A stretch of 64,000 nucleotides of DNA from Berberis thunbergii (Eukaryota; Streptophyta; Magnoliopsida; Ranunculales; Berberidaceae), in the NCBI GenBank assembly GCA_003290165.1, contig QNQO01000803.1, forward strand, positions 434,001 through 498,000, in the 5' to 3' direction. How positions within the stretch are numbered: position 1 is the first letter of the stretch; each line of letters starts with the position of its first letter. Below the pieces are notes generated by a model that saw nothing but the letters and a program-made list of their open reading frames with translations, ran no database searches and was not told the origin of the DNA. Below are positions 11,700 through 23,007 of the stretch, one piece after another. The position numbers were made by a program, and so were the translations under genes.

Positions 11700-14180
11700 G
11701 AATGGGCAGAACTTGCATTCGCACCCGCAATCTAAGCGTCGTGATCCGGATTGCCCTATTTATCGGATGACGCAGAAACCACTGATAAGTCTATATACGA
11801 CATCTTCTTATATTGATCGAGGTCCCATTCTAGATGCTCCTCTTTTATCAGCGCCAGTAGCTCCAATTTACCATGTACAACCAAGCGGAATTCACACTTG
11901 TGTTGTCCTTGGAGAAGCCCTTCCCCGCACGCCTTCACTTCAACAATTTCAACAGTTCCAACTTGCCTGTCAAAGCATCGACCTGAGCTTGCTCCATAGT
12001 AAGAATGTTTTTTACAACACTGAGTTCATGTTGCTTCAATTTAAGCTGGTCCTCGGCCTTCCTCGCAACCCGAGCACTGAACTCCACATCGGACTCCAAC
12101 TGTTGTCTCTGAACAGCCCAATCAGCCTTCTTCAAGGCATCCTAATCAAAGAGATACCGCAATTGAGAACGTGCCTCAGCGGTTGCTTCCTGCGCAACCT
12201 CCAGATCATGGCGGGTCAGATCCAACTCCTGTTTGAATCTGTCCCTCGCGGACACCGCCTTTGCTAAGTCAAACTCAAGGGCTTCCAGATGAACCCTCTG
12301 ACTCTCAACAACAATAGCTGACTATTCCAGCCTCCTTTCCTCAGCCTACTTCCTCAGCAGTTCAGTTTCCAAAAGCGCGTCAGAATACAACCTCTGCATG
12401 TTCGAGAAGACACGCTCTATGGTGTACACCCTCTCACGAGCCAGCTCAACTTCCATCCTAGCGACATCCACCTAGCTCAAGTGAGACATTTCCAACATAA
12501 GGTACTTTAAGCCCTTATCCATACGCCCGTCTAGCGTATCCTCCTCGGGTTTTGGAGCATGATCCATAAGCCAACTATGACACCTGCTTATATGCTTCCT
12601 CGAAGCATAATCCACAACAACCTCCTGGTGTTAGGCCTGATTGCTCATCTTCACTACGTCCGAGGCAAACAGACTTATCTGCTCATCCGGGAGCTCTTCC
12701 AGGTGAGGAATTATTCTAGCACCACCCTTTGTAATCACCACTGCTCCCAGGACCTCCTTCGCAGCCTTTCCTTTGTAACCAACAACCCTTTATTGTGAGA
12801 TGGCTTAGCAAAATTCAGAGGAAGAGAATGAAGCAAGTTGTCCAACAGACCATCCATCACTCTGAGATGCAGCCTGGAGTGAGATGGGGAACAATGCGAA
12901 CTATAAGAAACTTCGCATCTGTCATCACGGCCACTATTAGACAACCCACCAGTGGAATGATTGGATTCCAGAACCTCAAGCGAATCCTCATCAGGACCCT
13001 CTAGCATAACGGTCCCGGACAGATCAACACCAGTAGAAGCCCCATAGTAGCCAGCATCATCTTCTCTCTCAGAGCTTCTGCCTACGTGGTACTAAGATTC
13101 GATGCATCTTAAACCTTTGTTAATTGTAGGTGGTCCCTCTCCAAGTTAAACATTTTGGCCTCCACCCTAGTAGGCTAATCAGGATCACACTCCTTACTTA
13201 CTGGAGCGGACCGTTGGAAGACAACTCAGTCCTAACATGGGACTTCTTCGAGCTTACAAATGAGACAAGTGTTTCAGAAAGCCCCTCCGCATCAAACAAA
13301 ATAAGAGCCTTAACTTTGGCGGCTTTCCTTTTGCTAAAAGGGGCCCCACATTCGAACTTAAATCGCGACGATCGATAAAGAGTGGGGGCCTTATGCCAGT
13401 TTGTCCCACAGCCCACTGCGATTAAAGTTGGTGGTACATATGACATCCTCCACATTCTTCTTCGGCAATATTTTTTATAGTGTTTCACTCCTCTGAGGTA
13501 AGAGGAGTAGTATGGAACGTCCTTGCGAAGAAAAACGAGCAACAGTTAGCATACAATCAATGCAATGAAATCGAAGATAAAGCTACACTTAAGAAGTGTC
13601 TTGAACTCTCATTCGAGCGAACGATCCTTAAACTCGAAATACTTTGAATCCGCGGGACCTAAGAAGTAGTACTTCTGCCAGTACTTGAAGTCATCCGTAA
13701 AATTCTCAAAGCAAGTCGACGATGTCATCTTACAAACGGCGTGATCGTTCAGCCGAGGAGAAGTCAGCAACTAAATCGCCCACGAAGTCACGCGGATGCC
13801 AACTTCCTTCGCTCTAATCAAAATAAGAAGAACAATCATGTACCCATTCGGTACCAACTGGGCAGGAGGGATTCCAAGAAAATCTAAGAAGTCCCAAATC
13901 ACGTCAAGAACAAGGAAGCAGACTCCAGTATGAAGCATCTCGCGGTGCAAATAGATAAACCTCATCGGTGGAAACATGAGCGTCAGATCATCATTCAGAG
14001 CATATAGTTGCAGGTCCTCAGGGACCCCGAACTTCTTCCAAGTTTTAGTAAGGCTCGATTCAGAAAGCAACCTGTCTTCGAAAAACTCAAAGCCCTTGGC
14101 CAAAGTCGCGACATCAAGATGGTTTTGGTGACCCAGGAAGAAAATGAACAATCTTTTCAATCGAAAAATGAACATAGCAG
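11700..14180 (-). pseudogene. Antisense ORF of Tat-like element (gypsy-associated plant domain plus coiled coil)
   Basis: The longest intact piece is 13771-14175. It contains 'FFEDRLLSESS', 'MFPPMRFIYLHREMLHTGVC' and 'FLDFLGIPPAQLVPNGY'. The pattern PPxGF-x-h-x-xxL-xxG followed by LgIxPAQLxPN is that of the plant 'putative gypsy type transposon' domain (the Pfam Transposase_28 type, from memory). Downstream on the same strand, 12135-11935 encodes a heptad-rich helix (RQQLESDVEFSARVARKAED, then KLKQHEL), a likely coiled coil. Stops and frameshifts separate the pieces. The gene runs opposite to gag and the LTRs. The role of such proteins is unknown. Confidence 0.7.
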
Positions 14181-14788
14181 AACTTTAAGAATAAAGAAAA
14201 TATAAGAGTCAGTCTCCGCATAAAGAAAGACCTAAATAGGGATTGGGTCCCCGCCTATTCTCTATTAAACCGATGCACATTCAATTATGAAGTACACGAC
14301 TCAAGCAACGATTCAGACTCAATCATCATGAGTAGCATATTTTTTCAAGAAGTGACTTAGCGAACCGATGATGGCCCACCAACTCGGGGGAACAGCTGAT
14401 GTTACACCAAAATGATCCCTCTTTTGCACTGTATAGCGTCACGAATATCTCAAGGAATAACAGGCCCTAGCGTCAACCCAACACTGATCGGGCCTAAGTG
14501 GTTCTAAGCTCGCCCAATGCAGTCCGCCAGACGGACTTGGGTTCTTACAGTGTGCTAAGCTCACGTGTCTCACAACTATCCTCAATACCCATAAACCTAC
14601 TAAGGCAAGTATCTTGACGATCAGCTTCGGACGGGCAATTACAGCAACTATTTGCTTCCAACTAGGAAGTAAATTCCAAAATATATGTTACACATGGAGA
14701 CGTCTATCTACAAACTACTCTCGAAATGAGAACCATTGACGGCATATTCTACCCAAAACTACGCCATCGATGGTCTGGTCGAACCTGG

Positions 14789-15001
14789 ACTCCAGCACTA
14801 TAGATAAGACATGAGGTTGGTAAGCTAAGGTACGCTACAAATTCCATGTTTATAGCATTACAACGTCCTCAGATCCCTTCTGTTTGTAGCATCGGAGTGG
14901 CATCGGCCACCACAACGGTGGTCTGTGGCTCGTGTGCATTCCTTATACAGGTCAACAGGTTTGCTGGTCAAGGTCATAGCAGGGAGCGAAAAACTACTGC
15001 A
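14789..15001 (+). repeat. Right LTR (R/U5 part) of Tat-like element
   Basis: Direct copy of 6774-6996, including the TATA-like 'actatagata' and the ACTACTGCA end. U3 should extend further left, toward about 14200, but its start is not identifiable because the left copy lacks it. The two copies differ at many positions, pointing to an old insertion. Confidence 0.75.
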
Positions 15002-15149
15002 TCTGTTGTCAGTAGGAGAGGTGTTGTGATCATTACTGGATTGAGGATCTGCAGACTGCATCATTTTCTCTGGCGACTTGTTGATTTTTTGTCAGGTTGC
15101 AATGAGCTTTGTCACTGTGTGTTCTATTTTTTAGAAAGAAAACTCGTCA

Positions 15150-15738
15150 TTTCCCATGGATGGTGCCAAACTGATGCATCCAAAAATTGTCCTCTTGTGA
15201 GTTTGACTTGCAAAACAATCGTTAGACTACCAATGACCACCTTTTGTGGCCAAAGGCACTCTGATGCTTAAGTCGGTAACTCTGTTGGAAGAAAGAAGTA
15301 AATCTGGACAAAACTCAATTAAAGTTGCATACCTATGTCGAATGTTCTCTTTACCTTTTATAATGGTCGTGGCTAACTCTCTGCGTGACTTAAGCATGTG
15401 AGGCGCAATGGAAGGAGATGTTTCTTGTAATAGTCTACTCCTTAATGGAGATGTGTTTGGGGAGGCGTAACTCCCTCCACGACTCTTTTTTGGTGCAACG
15501 TTCATCTTCTTTATGAGAGAACTCGTGTCGGGCTTGGACTTGGGCTCTGGTCAATTTTGGTCTGGATTCGAGCCCTGTTTATGTCTCCTCAGTGGCAGAC
15601 CTCGTCTAGCCTCTGTAGTTGGCTTTATTCCTCCTGAGCTTTATGAACTCGCCCAATAGATTGGGCGATGTATCCTTGTGATGGGTCTTTATGCCACATG
15701 TACGACCGTGATGATTGGTCTATTTTGATGTATCATCA
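15150..15738 (-). repeat. Inverted LTR of the same Tat-like family
   Basis: Read on the minus strand, the segment starts TGATGATACATCAAAA and contains 'CTTAAGCATCAGAGTGCC' next to 'TTGGCCACAAAAGGTGGTC'. The same landmarks occur in the LTRs at 49393-50053 and 51264-51931 and, in the opposite orientation, in 14880-14930. It is a solo or partial LTR abutting the preceding element. I could not define its left edge precisely. Confidence 0.65.
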
Positions 15739-16254
15739 CATAGTGCAAACAAAATTTATACCATCGCGAGAGTATCGCCATTTAAGGGAAACTCAAAGGC
15801 CCATATTTACCGCAGGTTGTAATATACCTTAGCTTAGCTATTTTGAATCTCAAATATATTGTCTTTCTTGTCTAACTACAAAAGTCTTTTTCCCTAAAAC
15901 GTTTTATGTTTTCTTCGGAGAATATTGGCACCAAAAATAATATTAGTTCAATGATGCAATTAAAATTCTTCATAAACAAGAATGAAAATACAACTGTAAT
16001 TTGTAGCCATTCATTTTAAATCACTTGCCACGCACGAGTAAGAAGAAAACAAGGACTTTATTGTATACCTCGTATAACCACTCATTTAATAACAATGAAG
16101 TTTATTTAAAGACTATATAGGGTGTGTTCAATATTCACAAAGCCCTAGTCCTTCAATATGAGAGCCAATGTTTCAGCTTTCTTATAAGTTTCGTCATGGA
16201 ATAAACAATTTTCCCTGCAATGCAGTCCCCAAGCTCGTGGAAAACAATTTGAAA
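15739..16254. other. No gene or clear repeat seen
   Basis: AT-rich sequence with short open frames only. No transposon terminus or conserved protein motif was recognised. Confidence 0.5.
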
Positions 16255-16541
16255 CTCCATCAACGTTCAATGTATGCCAACAATGAAAAGGAAACATATG
16301 ATGTAAAACCAAAACCAAAGGAGAATGATTAATTACTCACATTGTTTGTAATCGCAACAATATGATGACATTGTTACTAGATGGAGACACCTTATTGAGA
16401 AACAAAAAGTTGTTACATTTGAACACCCCATCGAAGTTCAATGTTTGCCAACATTGAGGAGGGAGCATTTGGTACAAAACCTAAGGGGAATGATTAATTA
16501 CTCACGTTGTGTGTGATCCAACCACATGATGTTACTCAAAG
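16255..16541. repeat. Two-copy tandem duplication, about 172-bp unit
   Basis: The block 'ccatcaacgttcaatgt', 'gccaacaatgaaaaggaa', 'gtaaaacc', 'aatgattaattactcac' at 16255-16376 recurs with changes at 16427-16541. The copies are diverged, so the duplication is old. No coding capacity was seen. Confidence 0.75.
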
Positions 16542-16554
16542 TGTGAGATACTCT

Positions 16555-17650
16555 ATGCTAGTACGACTAGAGGGCGGTGAATAATTTATTTTCATAAATA
16601 AAATTTATTTAAAAACAAGCAAAAATATTCAACTTTGAAGTTCTTCACCTAAATTTATTGAAGGCTTATGTTGTAACTCTTGGAGAGTCAACACCACAAG
16701 GTTCAAAAGTTTGGTTGTGTCATTTGAAGACACTCAAGTAAAAAAAAAATTGTTTGCAAAAAACACCCAAATGAAAATCCTAAGCATGCAAGTTGAACAT
16801 ACAAACAATCTAAAGTAGATAAAACTTATCTAAGCATGCAAGGTAAAGTAATTAGAATCGCGAGTAGAAGAAAACAAACTAGACAAAGACATCGATATAA
16901 TAAGGCTCACCTAAGCGGAAGTTGGATTGGCTGCGACCAGTTACTTATTCGGTGGAAAGGGCTCACAAGCCACAATTTTTATTATTTGCTAAAAAAATAA
17001 ATCCACTCTCAATCAACATTCCCCAATCTCGCAAAGTCAAACGCAATGCTCGCACAAGACTTGCCGGCATGAACTAAATGCTACACTCAATGAGTCTTAC
17101 ATATAACCTTGATGATCCCGAGTGGGATGCAACAACATCAAGCCTCACGGATTTGTGCTTTGATTCAAGGGATACAACAAACTTGGTCTTATGATTGTGT
17201 TGCACGAGTCTTACAGATTTGCATAAGATTTCTACTAACTTGTAATATAACAGAAACAAGTCTTATCACCTGCTTGAGATCTCCAGGATAATACTTAATC
17301 GGTCAAACAACCCTTCACATGGGCTATAACCCATATGGGACAAAGGAGAGTTTAGGGTAGCTAACACTTGAGGTTCCTCTCTTTTAGTTACACTTGGTTG
17401 TCGGATAGAGAGGCTATAAGCTCTTTAATACTCCTTCACTGAACAAAAGATGGAAGGTCAAACTCAAGATGAGATGAAGTAGTTGAATGCTCAACAACTC
17501 TCCAAAAGAGGCATGCACCAAAACCTAGATAAAAAAGGCATATAATAAAAAATCAAAACCCTAAAAATAAAAGAAGCAGAAACGAAACCAAAACCAAAGT
17601 TTAATTGAACAACAAAGATAAAAATCAATGAACCGAGTGTGATTCATGAC
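16555..17650. repeat. Dispersed repeat family copy 1 ('gagggcggtgaata' type)
   Basis: The copy starts near 'gactagagggcggtgaataa' and contains 'cacctaagcggaagttggattggc' and 'ttcggtggaaagggctcaca' about 350 bp later. The same ordered landmarks occur at 53904-54517 and 58780-60900. They resemble parts of plant LTR retrotransposons, but I saw no terminal dinucleotides or target duplication that fix the type. Up to 18239 nothing else is recognisable. Confidence 0.55.
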
Positions 17651-18247
17651 CTTCAAAACCTAGATTTCAAATCGTACAGTGAAACATAAACCTGAAAAAA
17701 GAAAGAGTTTGAAGGGAAAAGGCAATGTCTGAAACAAAATGAAGGAAACTCACTTACAATGATTGTGATTTTGATTTGAAATGATTTTGGAAATTTGATT
17801 TTAAGAAAAATTTTGGGTGTGTACAGGAAAAAAAAACATAAAATTTTCATGGGTACATGAAACATATATAATAATCTTTTAGGGTATATGAAATATGTAA
17901 AAAAAAATTAAAAAAAAACCAAACTATTCAACAACAACAACAATGAAGACAAGAAGGTAGTGAGAAACAAAGAGATTTATTATACAATTTATCAAAAATA
18001 AAGAAACCCTTTTTCAAATAAAAATGGGATAAAACAAATTGGAAGTTAAAGTGCAAAGCACACCCCGAGCTACTAGTACAATTTCTTTTCTTTCAGCTAA
18101 CACTCAAAATTATTTCGCCCACAAAATGAAAATAAGACACATAACTATGACTCTAGAAGAAGAAGAAGAAGATAAACAAATCAATAAAGATAAAAGAATC
18201 AGAAAAAGAAGTCAATCTTCCTCGAGATATGCAAAGATGATGTCAAG

Positions 18248-18952
18248 TAGGGGTGGGCACGGGACGAGATGGACCTCATCCCTATACCATCCCGTTTGTT
18301 TGGAATCGGGACGGAATATACCTCATCTCGACCTCGTCCTATCCCAAATGTGTTCGGGACGAGACGGGATGGGATGGGATGAGCATGTACTAAATTTTGG
18401 GTTGAAAATTTAACATGCAAAATTGAAAATTTTGGATTTACCAAACACACAACTCTAAAAACAACTATATAATTTTAAGCCAATTATTATTATTTCACTA
18501 TTTCATTAGCTTTTACTACGTTTTCTTAGAACCACTATTGAATATAGTCATTTTTTGTATATTGCTAATGAAAATGATCAAAGGGTTTGTCATTTAAAAC
18601 TACGAAGAGCACACATTGTTGTTGTCAAGAGTTGAGAAGATGACAAAAGAAAGGAGAGGGTTTGAGTTAGATTCATTATCTAGGCGAGTCGCATGGAAGC
18701 TTGTGAGAATAAAATAATCATGTCAATAAATAAAACAACAAATAAAAGTCATATCAACAAATAGTTTCATAGTTTCATACTACATATTTCATATTAAATA
18801 TTTAAAAAAATCAGTTCGGGATGGGCGGAATTGAAAATCTTCATCCCGATCCCGCCTCACTCTAGATCGAGATGGGATTGATTAATCCCAATCGGAATCA
18901 AAAAATTGGAACAGGACGGGAGTGGGATCGCGGGATGGGATGCCCACCCCTA
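18248..18952. mobile_element. Non-autonomous hAT element (family A), complete
   Basis: The termini TAGGGGTGGGCA and TGCCCACCCCTA are perfect inverted repeats, extended by degenerate CGGGA/TCCCG-rich subterminal sequence. The element is flanked by a perfect 8-bp duplication, ATGTCAAG, at 18240-18247 and 18953-18960. Eight-base duplications and AGGGGTGGGCA-like ends are typical of hAT transposons. Length is 705 bp and there is no transposase frame, so it needs a transposase from elsewhere. A relative in opposite orientation lies at 59562-60555. Confidence 0.93.
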
Positions 18953-19029
18953 ATGTCAAGTGGGTAGAAAGTCTCGACATCCAGAAGGTATCCGATTTTT
19001 TTTGTAATCTTCTTTCCCCACTCTCTCTC

Positions 19030-19290
19030 TACACCAACAAGGGCTCCGCCAATAAGTCCAAAACTAAGAAGATCAATCGTTTCTAGACCTCTCTCAAGGA
19101 ATCCACCCGCGATCTATCCCTCTCATGTTCAAATCAGAAGTCGTCATCCTATTCATGGTCTTTGGCCTCCTCAATTCCCTTTACGAAGGAAAATTCGTCA
19201 CCAAGTTGCCCTTCTCCCCCACTTTATGCTCAATCATAAGATGAGCCACAATGGAATCCCTGGTGACAAAGCACTGAGGGTGAAATCGAA
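19030..19290 (+). pseudogene. TMCO1-like ER calcium-channel gene, broken copy
   Basis: Three frames in series give 'NKGSANKSKTKKINRF' stop 'TSLKESTRDLSLS', then 'MFKSEVVILFMVFGLLNSLY' EGKFVTKLPF, then 'MLNHKMSHNGIPGD'. From memory these match, in order, the middle of plant TMCO1 homologues, the ER 'calcium load-activated calcium channel' with the hallmark FGLLNSLxEGKVVAKLPF and MSHxGLxGDD. One stop and two frameshifts disable it; both the membrane-spanning N-terminus and the C-terminal conserved end are missing. No intron interrupts the retained part. Assignment rests on my recall of the family. Confidence 0.7.
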
Positions 19291-20598
19291 GCGCCGACCC
19301 TCCATTCGATCCTCCAATTCAGATGAATTTAACGGAGGTTCTCTACTTTGGTCAAAAAGTTTCGACTGAAAATTTGTAAATTCTCCCTCTGAGTATTGAG
19401 TCTTTAGCAAAAAGAATGAAATTTAAGAATAAATTTGAAAAAAAAAACCCTCAAAAAATTGTGAAATTGCATTTCGCCACCTTTCGATTTCATGGTCCTA
19501 AAAAAACCAAATTTTTGGTGAAATTTCGCAAAAACTCGTTCTTGCTCGCTTATGAGGGAGTTGTACCCTGGTTAGTTTAATTGGAAAAGGGCAATTTAAA
19601 AACAAAATGTTTAAAACTTTTATGATAACGTACTTGTGGGCCAGGATGTGTGAAGGACAAAAAACCCACTCAAGAAAAAACTGGTTTAATTAAGTTGTCC
19701 CAACCTAGAATAAGGACTCAATCCCCATTTTGTTTATATAGATATCCAAAGTTTTGAAGAATTCCATCAACAATAGTATAGGTAGCAGTGGTGCAGCATG
19801 GTAATCAAATTACATAAGCTTCATTATCGAATGTGTATTGAAGGTTGTTGTATATCCTATTTAGAGAAAAAGATTTTGAGAAAAAAATTGTCACTGTTTG
19901 ATTGCACCAAGGAAAAAATCATTAGAGAAAACATTTATATTTTATAGAGGAATTGTTCAACGAGGCTTTGAATGTTCAGATATTGAGTCTTTTGAGGGCT
20001 TTGTGTCGAGGAAAGAGTCGTTGGTGAATGAAAAGATTGAACAGGAAAAATTTTTCTGAGGGAAGGCCTAAACAAAGTTTTCCCACTTTACGAGAAAATT
20101 TTCACTGGCAGAAAAGTTTTCTTTGTCCTACAAAAAATCAAACGCCAGAAAACTCAATTTTCAAAAATAAGTTTTTTTTATTTATGTAACACCCAAAAAT
20201 CAAACACACTTAAGTTCTTCAAATTGCTTTCGAAAGCTTTAGTTTGTAACTTCAAATTCTACAAATCAACTACTTCATAGTTAGAGCTAGAAAAGGGCTC
20301 ACTGCAGCGTTCAAACAACCAACATTGTTACCTCAAACCTAGTTCACATTGGTACGTATTGCATGAGGAGGGCGAGGGCCATATGATGAGGGTATGTATT
20401 ATTTGCATTCTCGTGGGTTAAGCCTTTCTCAGTAATTGCCTTAGAATTACAAGCTATTTACTTTGTCCTTAAAATTATGAAATCCTAAATATCACCAAAA
20501 GTTAATCCAGTAGATGTCATGCTTTAAGATGTTTGATATGTTGACAAGTAGGTTTATGATTTGATAGTGAGCACATCAGTTTCATGCATCTATTGGTT
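19291..20598. other. No gene seen
   Basis: AT-rich sequence between the TMCO1-like remnant and the copia element. Open frames are short and unlike known proteins, and no element boundary was recognised. Positions 20599-20603 (GGTTG) are the target duplication of the copia insertion. Confidence 0.5.
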
Positions 20599-20603
20599 GG
20601 TTG

Positions 20604-21306
20604 TGTAAGGGAAATACCTGTTAATGCAGATAATTCCAACACAAGTCCTAGACCTAGGTGGTGATAGTGAATGGCTACGAACGCTATGCAAGCAATAGCA
20701 AACAACAAGCAATGTGCAGAAAATAAAGATGACACCAAGATTTATGTGGTTTAGCTTTGCCTACTCCACAGACGACGACTCTGTAACTATTTTATTGATA
20801 TGGAAACACTTACTTGAAGATTATAACGTTGTCAAACAACAATCCTTGAGATTACCCAATCTCAAGCAAACAATACCATCAAAAGTTTGACGAAACTCGC
20901 AAACGAATAACACCTGAAATCGCCCGATTCCAATCCTTCTACTTGGCTACTGTTTCACGCTACACACACACCAATTCACACTGAACTCACAGCCCATTTC
21001 ATGCCATGCTCGCAATCGGTTTCATGCCGTATTGCTCTTGTTGCATGTTTCATGCCGAGTTTGCTACGTACGCTACCATGTTTCAGCGCTTTGCTGCTGC
21101 TGCTACATTGTTTTTCTCCTCTTCATTCACGTTGTTGTATTGGCTGTTTTAAAGAGAAAAAATAGGACTAATTTGTGAAGGACTAAAATGCTTGAAGTCC
21201 TTGCTTGTGAAGGACTTTAACTCCCAATAAATTGGGAGCCAACACCAATTACACAATGGACTATGAGTCCTTATTTCTAACGGACTGTGAGTCCTACTTT
21301 GTCTCA
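20604..21306 (-). repeat. 3' LTR of the copia element
   Basis: On the plus strand it runs TGTAAGGGAAAT to TTTGTCTCA, giving TG...CA ends. It matches 37987-38497 through 'tccaacacaagtcctagacc', 'gatgacaccaagattta', 'cccaatctcaagcaaacaat' and 'tttgacgaaactcgcaaac'. At 703 bp it is about 190 bp longer than the partner. Confidence 0.92.
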
Positions 21307-21319
21307 CAATCTCCACCTT
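21307..21319 (-). promoter_or_regulatory. Copia polypurine tract
   Basis: On the minus strand, AAGGTGGAGATTG immediately precedes the TGAGAC start of the 3' LTR, the position and composition of a plus-strand primer. Confidence 0.75.
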
Positions 21320-21509
21320 GGCGAATAATTTCAAGCCACCACACAAACATCACAAACAACCACATAAGCATCTCCATCTTGGCATGAAAAATCGCCAAGA
21401 TCCATTTCTTGGTCACGAGAATCATCGTCATGCCACTAAGGGCCCTGTCCCCTTGGAGCGTCAACACTGAGAACGCCTGATCAAGTTGAGACAATGCTCA
21501 AACTTGATC

Positions 21510-22900
21510 CCTAGAATCACTTTTGTCAACATATCAGATGGATTGTATTAAGTACTCACCTTCTCCAAGAAAACCTCGCCATCTTCAATGACATCTCTCA
21601 GAAAATGATATTGCACATCAATGTGTTTGGTTCTGGTATGATGAACCTAGTTCTTCACCAAATGGATAGCACTCTGACTGGCACATAACACTGTCACGTC
21701 ATCCTAAGTAACACCTAAATCACTAACCAAGCCTCGAAGCTAGATGGCTTCTTTCATAGTCTCCAATAGAGCCATGTACTCTGCTTCAGTAGTAGACAAA
21801 GCAACTATAGATTGTAACTAAGACTTCCAACTCACCGAACCCATCGCCAATGTAAACTAATAACATGTAGTTGATCAGTGCCTATAAAGATCACCAGCAT
21901 AATCCGAATCAACATAACCTCGGATCATATTTGACACATCTCCTCTCTCATATACTAAACCAACATCCAGCGTACCCTGAAGATATCTCAATATCCACTT
22001 CACTGTCTGCCAATGTTGTTTTCCCGGGTATGACATAAACCTATTAACCAGACTTACTGCATGAGCGATATCCGGACGTGTGTAGATCATGGCATACATA
22101 AAACTACCAACTGCACTAGCATAGGAAACCTGTGAAATGTATTCCCTCTCATCCTCTGTGTTAGGAGACAATTTACCCGAGAGCTTAAAGTGAGAAGCCA
22201 AAGGAATACTTACCGGCTTAGACGTATCCATGTCAAAATGGTGAATAACCTTCTCTAAGTATTGTCTCTGTGACAATGTCAGTCTGCCCTTCTTTCTATC
22301 TTTCATTATCTCTGTCCCAAGTATCTTCTTCGTTGGACCAAGATCTTTCATCTCAAACTCCATGCTAAGTTTCAACTTTAATTTATCATTTTTTCTTATG
22401 TTCTTCGTAGTAATAAGCATGTCATCAACATAAAGTAAGAGAAACACAAAAGACCCATGCTTGAGCTTCTGTGTGAATACACAAGGATCATACTGACTCC
22501 TCGCATATCCCTACTCAATCGTAAAAGTATCAAACCTCTTGTACCACTACCTCGAAAATTGCTTCAGTCCATACAGTGACTTCTTAAGCTTGCATACACT
22601 TTCTTCCTTGCCAACAACAACATATCCATAGGGCTGAGACATGTATATGTGCTCAAAATCTCCATGCAAGAAAGCAGCCTTGACATCAAGTTGCTCAAGC
22701 TCTAAGTTAAACTGCGCTGTTAAAGCCAAAAGGACTCGGGTAGAAGTGTGTTTTACAACCGGAGAGAATACTTCAATGTAGTCCACACCTTCTTGTTGTA
22801 CATATTCTTTAGCCATCAGCTCGCCTTGTAACGTATACCTGTACAAGTACCCCTGGAATCTGGAATCCCGTCTTTCACTGTGAAAACCCACTTACACCCA
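21510..22900 (-). pseudogene. Copia reverse transcriptase and RNase H, broken
   Basis: The minus strand from 22891 gives 'LYRYTLQGELMAKEYVQQEG', 'VFSPVVKHTSTRVLLAL' and 'LEQLDVKAAFLHGDFEHIYM', the copia RT fingers/palm start. From 22447 it continues with the catalytic LLLYVDDMLI box, 'MKDLGPTKKILGTEI', 'RPDIAHAVSLVNRFMSYPGK' and 'GYVDSDYAGD', the RNase H start. After a stop at 21875, other frames still show ALSTTEAEYMAL and the HIDVQYHFLRD end of RNase H. Stops and frame changes, for example between 22547 and 22447, abolish function. Confidence 0.93.
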
Positions 22901-23007
22901 ATCGACCTATTCTCTTTAGGGAGTGTCACAAGCTCCCATGTATGATTTTTCTGAAGAGATAGCATCTCCTCATCCTAAGTTTCCTTCCACTTCTCTTTCT
23001 GAACACT

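Larger units (their letters stand above)
6774..15001 (+). mobile_element. Tat-like Ty3 retrotransposon remnant with antisense ORF, no pol seen
   Basis: Two direct copies of an LTR fragment (6774-6996 and 14789-15001) bound an 8.2-kb unit. From left to right it has a primer-binding site, gag and protease debris on the plus strand, tandem repeats of about 132 bp, and a long decayed antisense ORF. I find no reverse transcriptase, RNase H or integrase motifs on either strand between 8651 and 11700. Antisense extra ORFs are known from Tat-lineage elements such as maize Grande. The left LTR is truncated at its 5' end, so no target duplication can be given. Confidence 0.7.

Noticed and set aside
14846..15271. 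141-residue frame on plus
   Set aside because: It lies across LTR sequence of the Tat-like family and shows no similarity to gag or pol.
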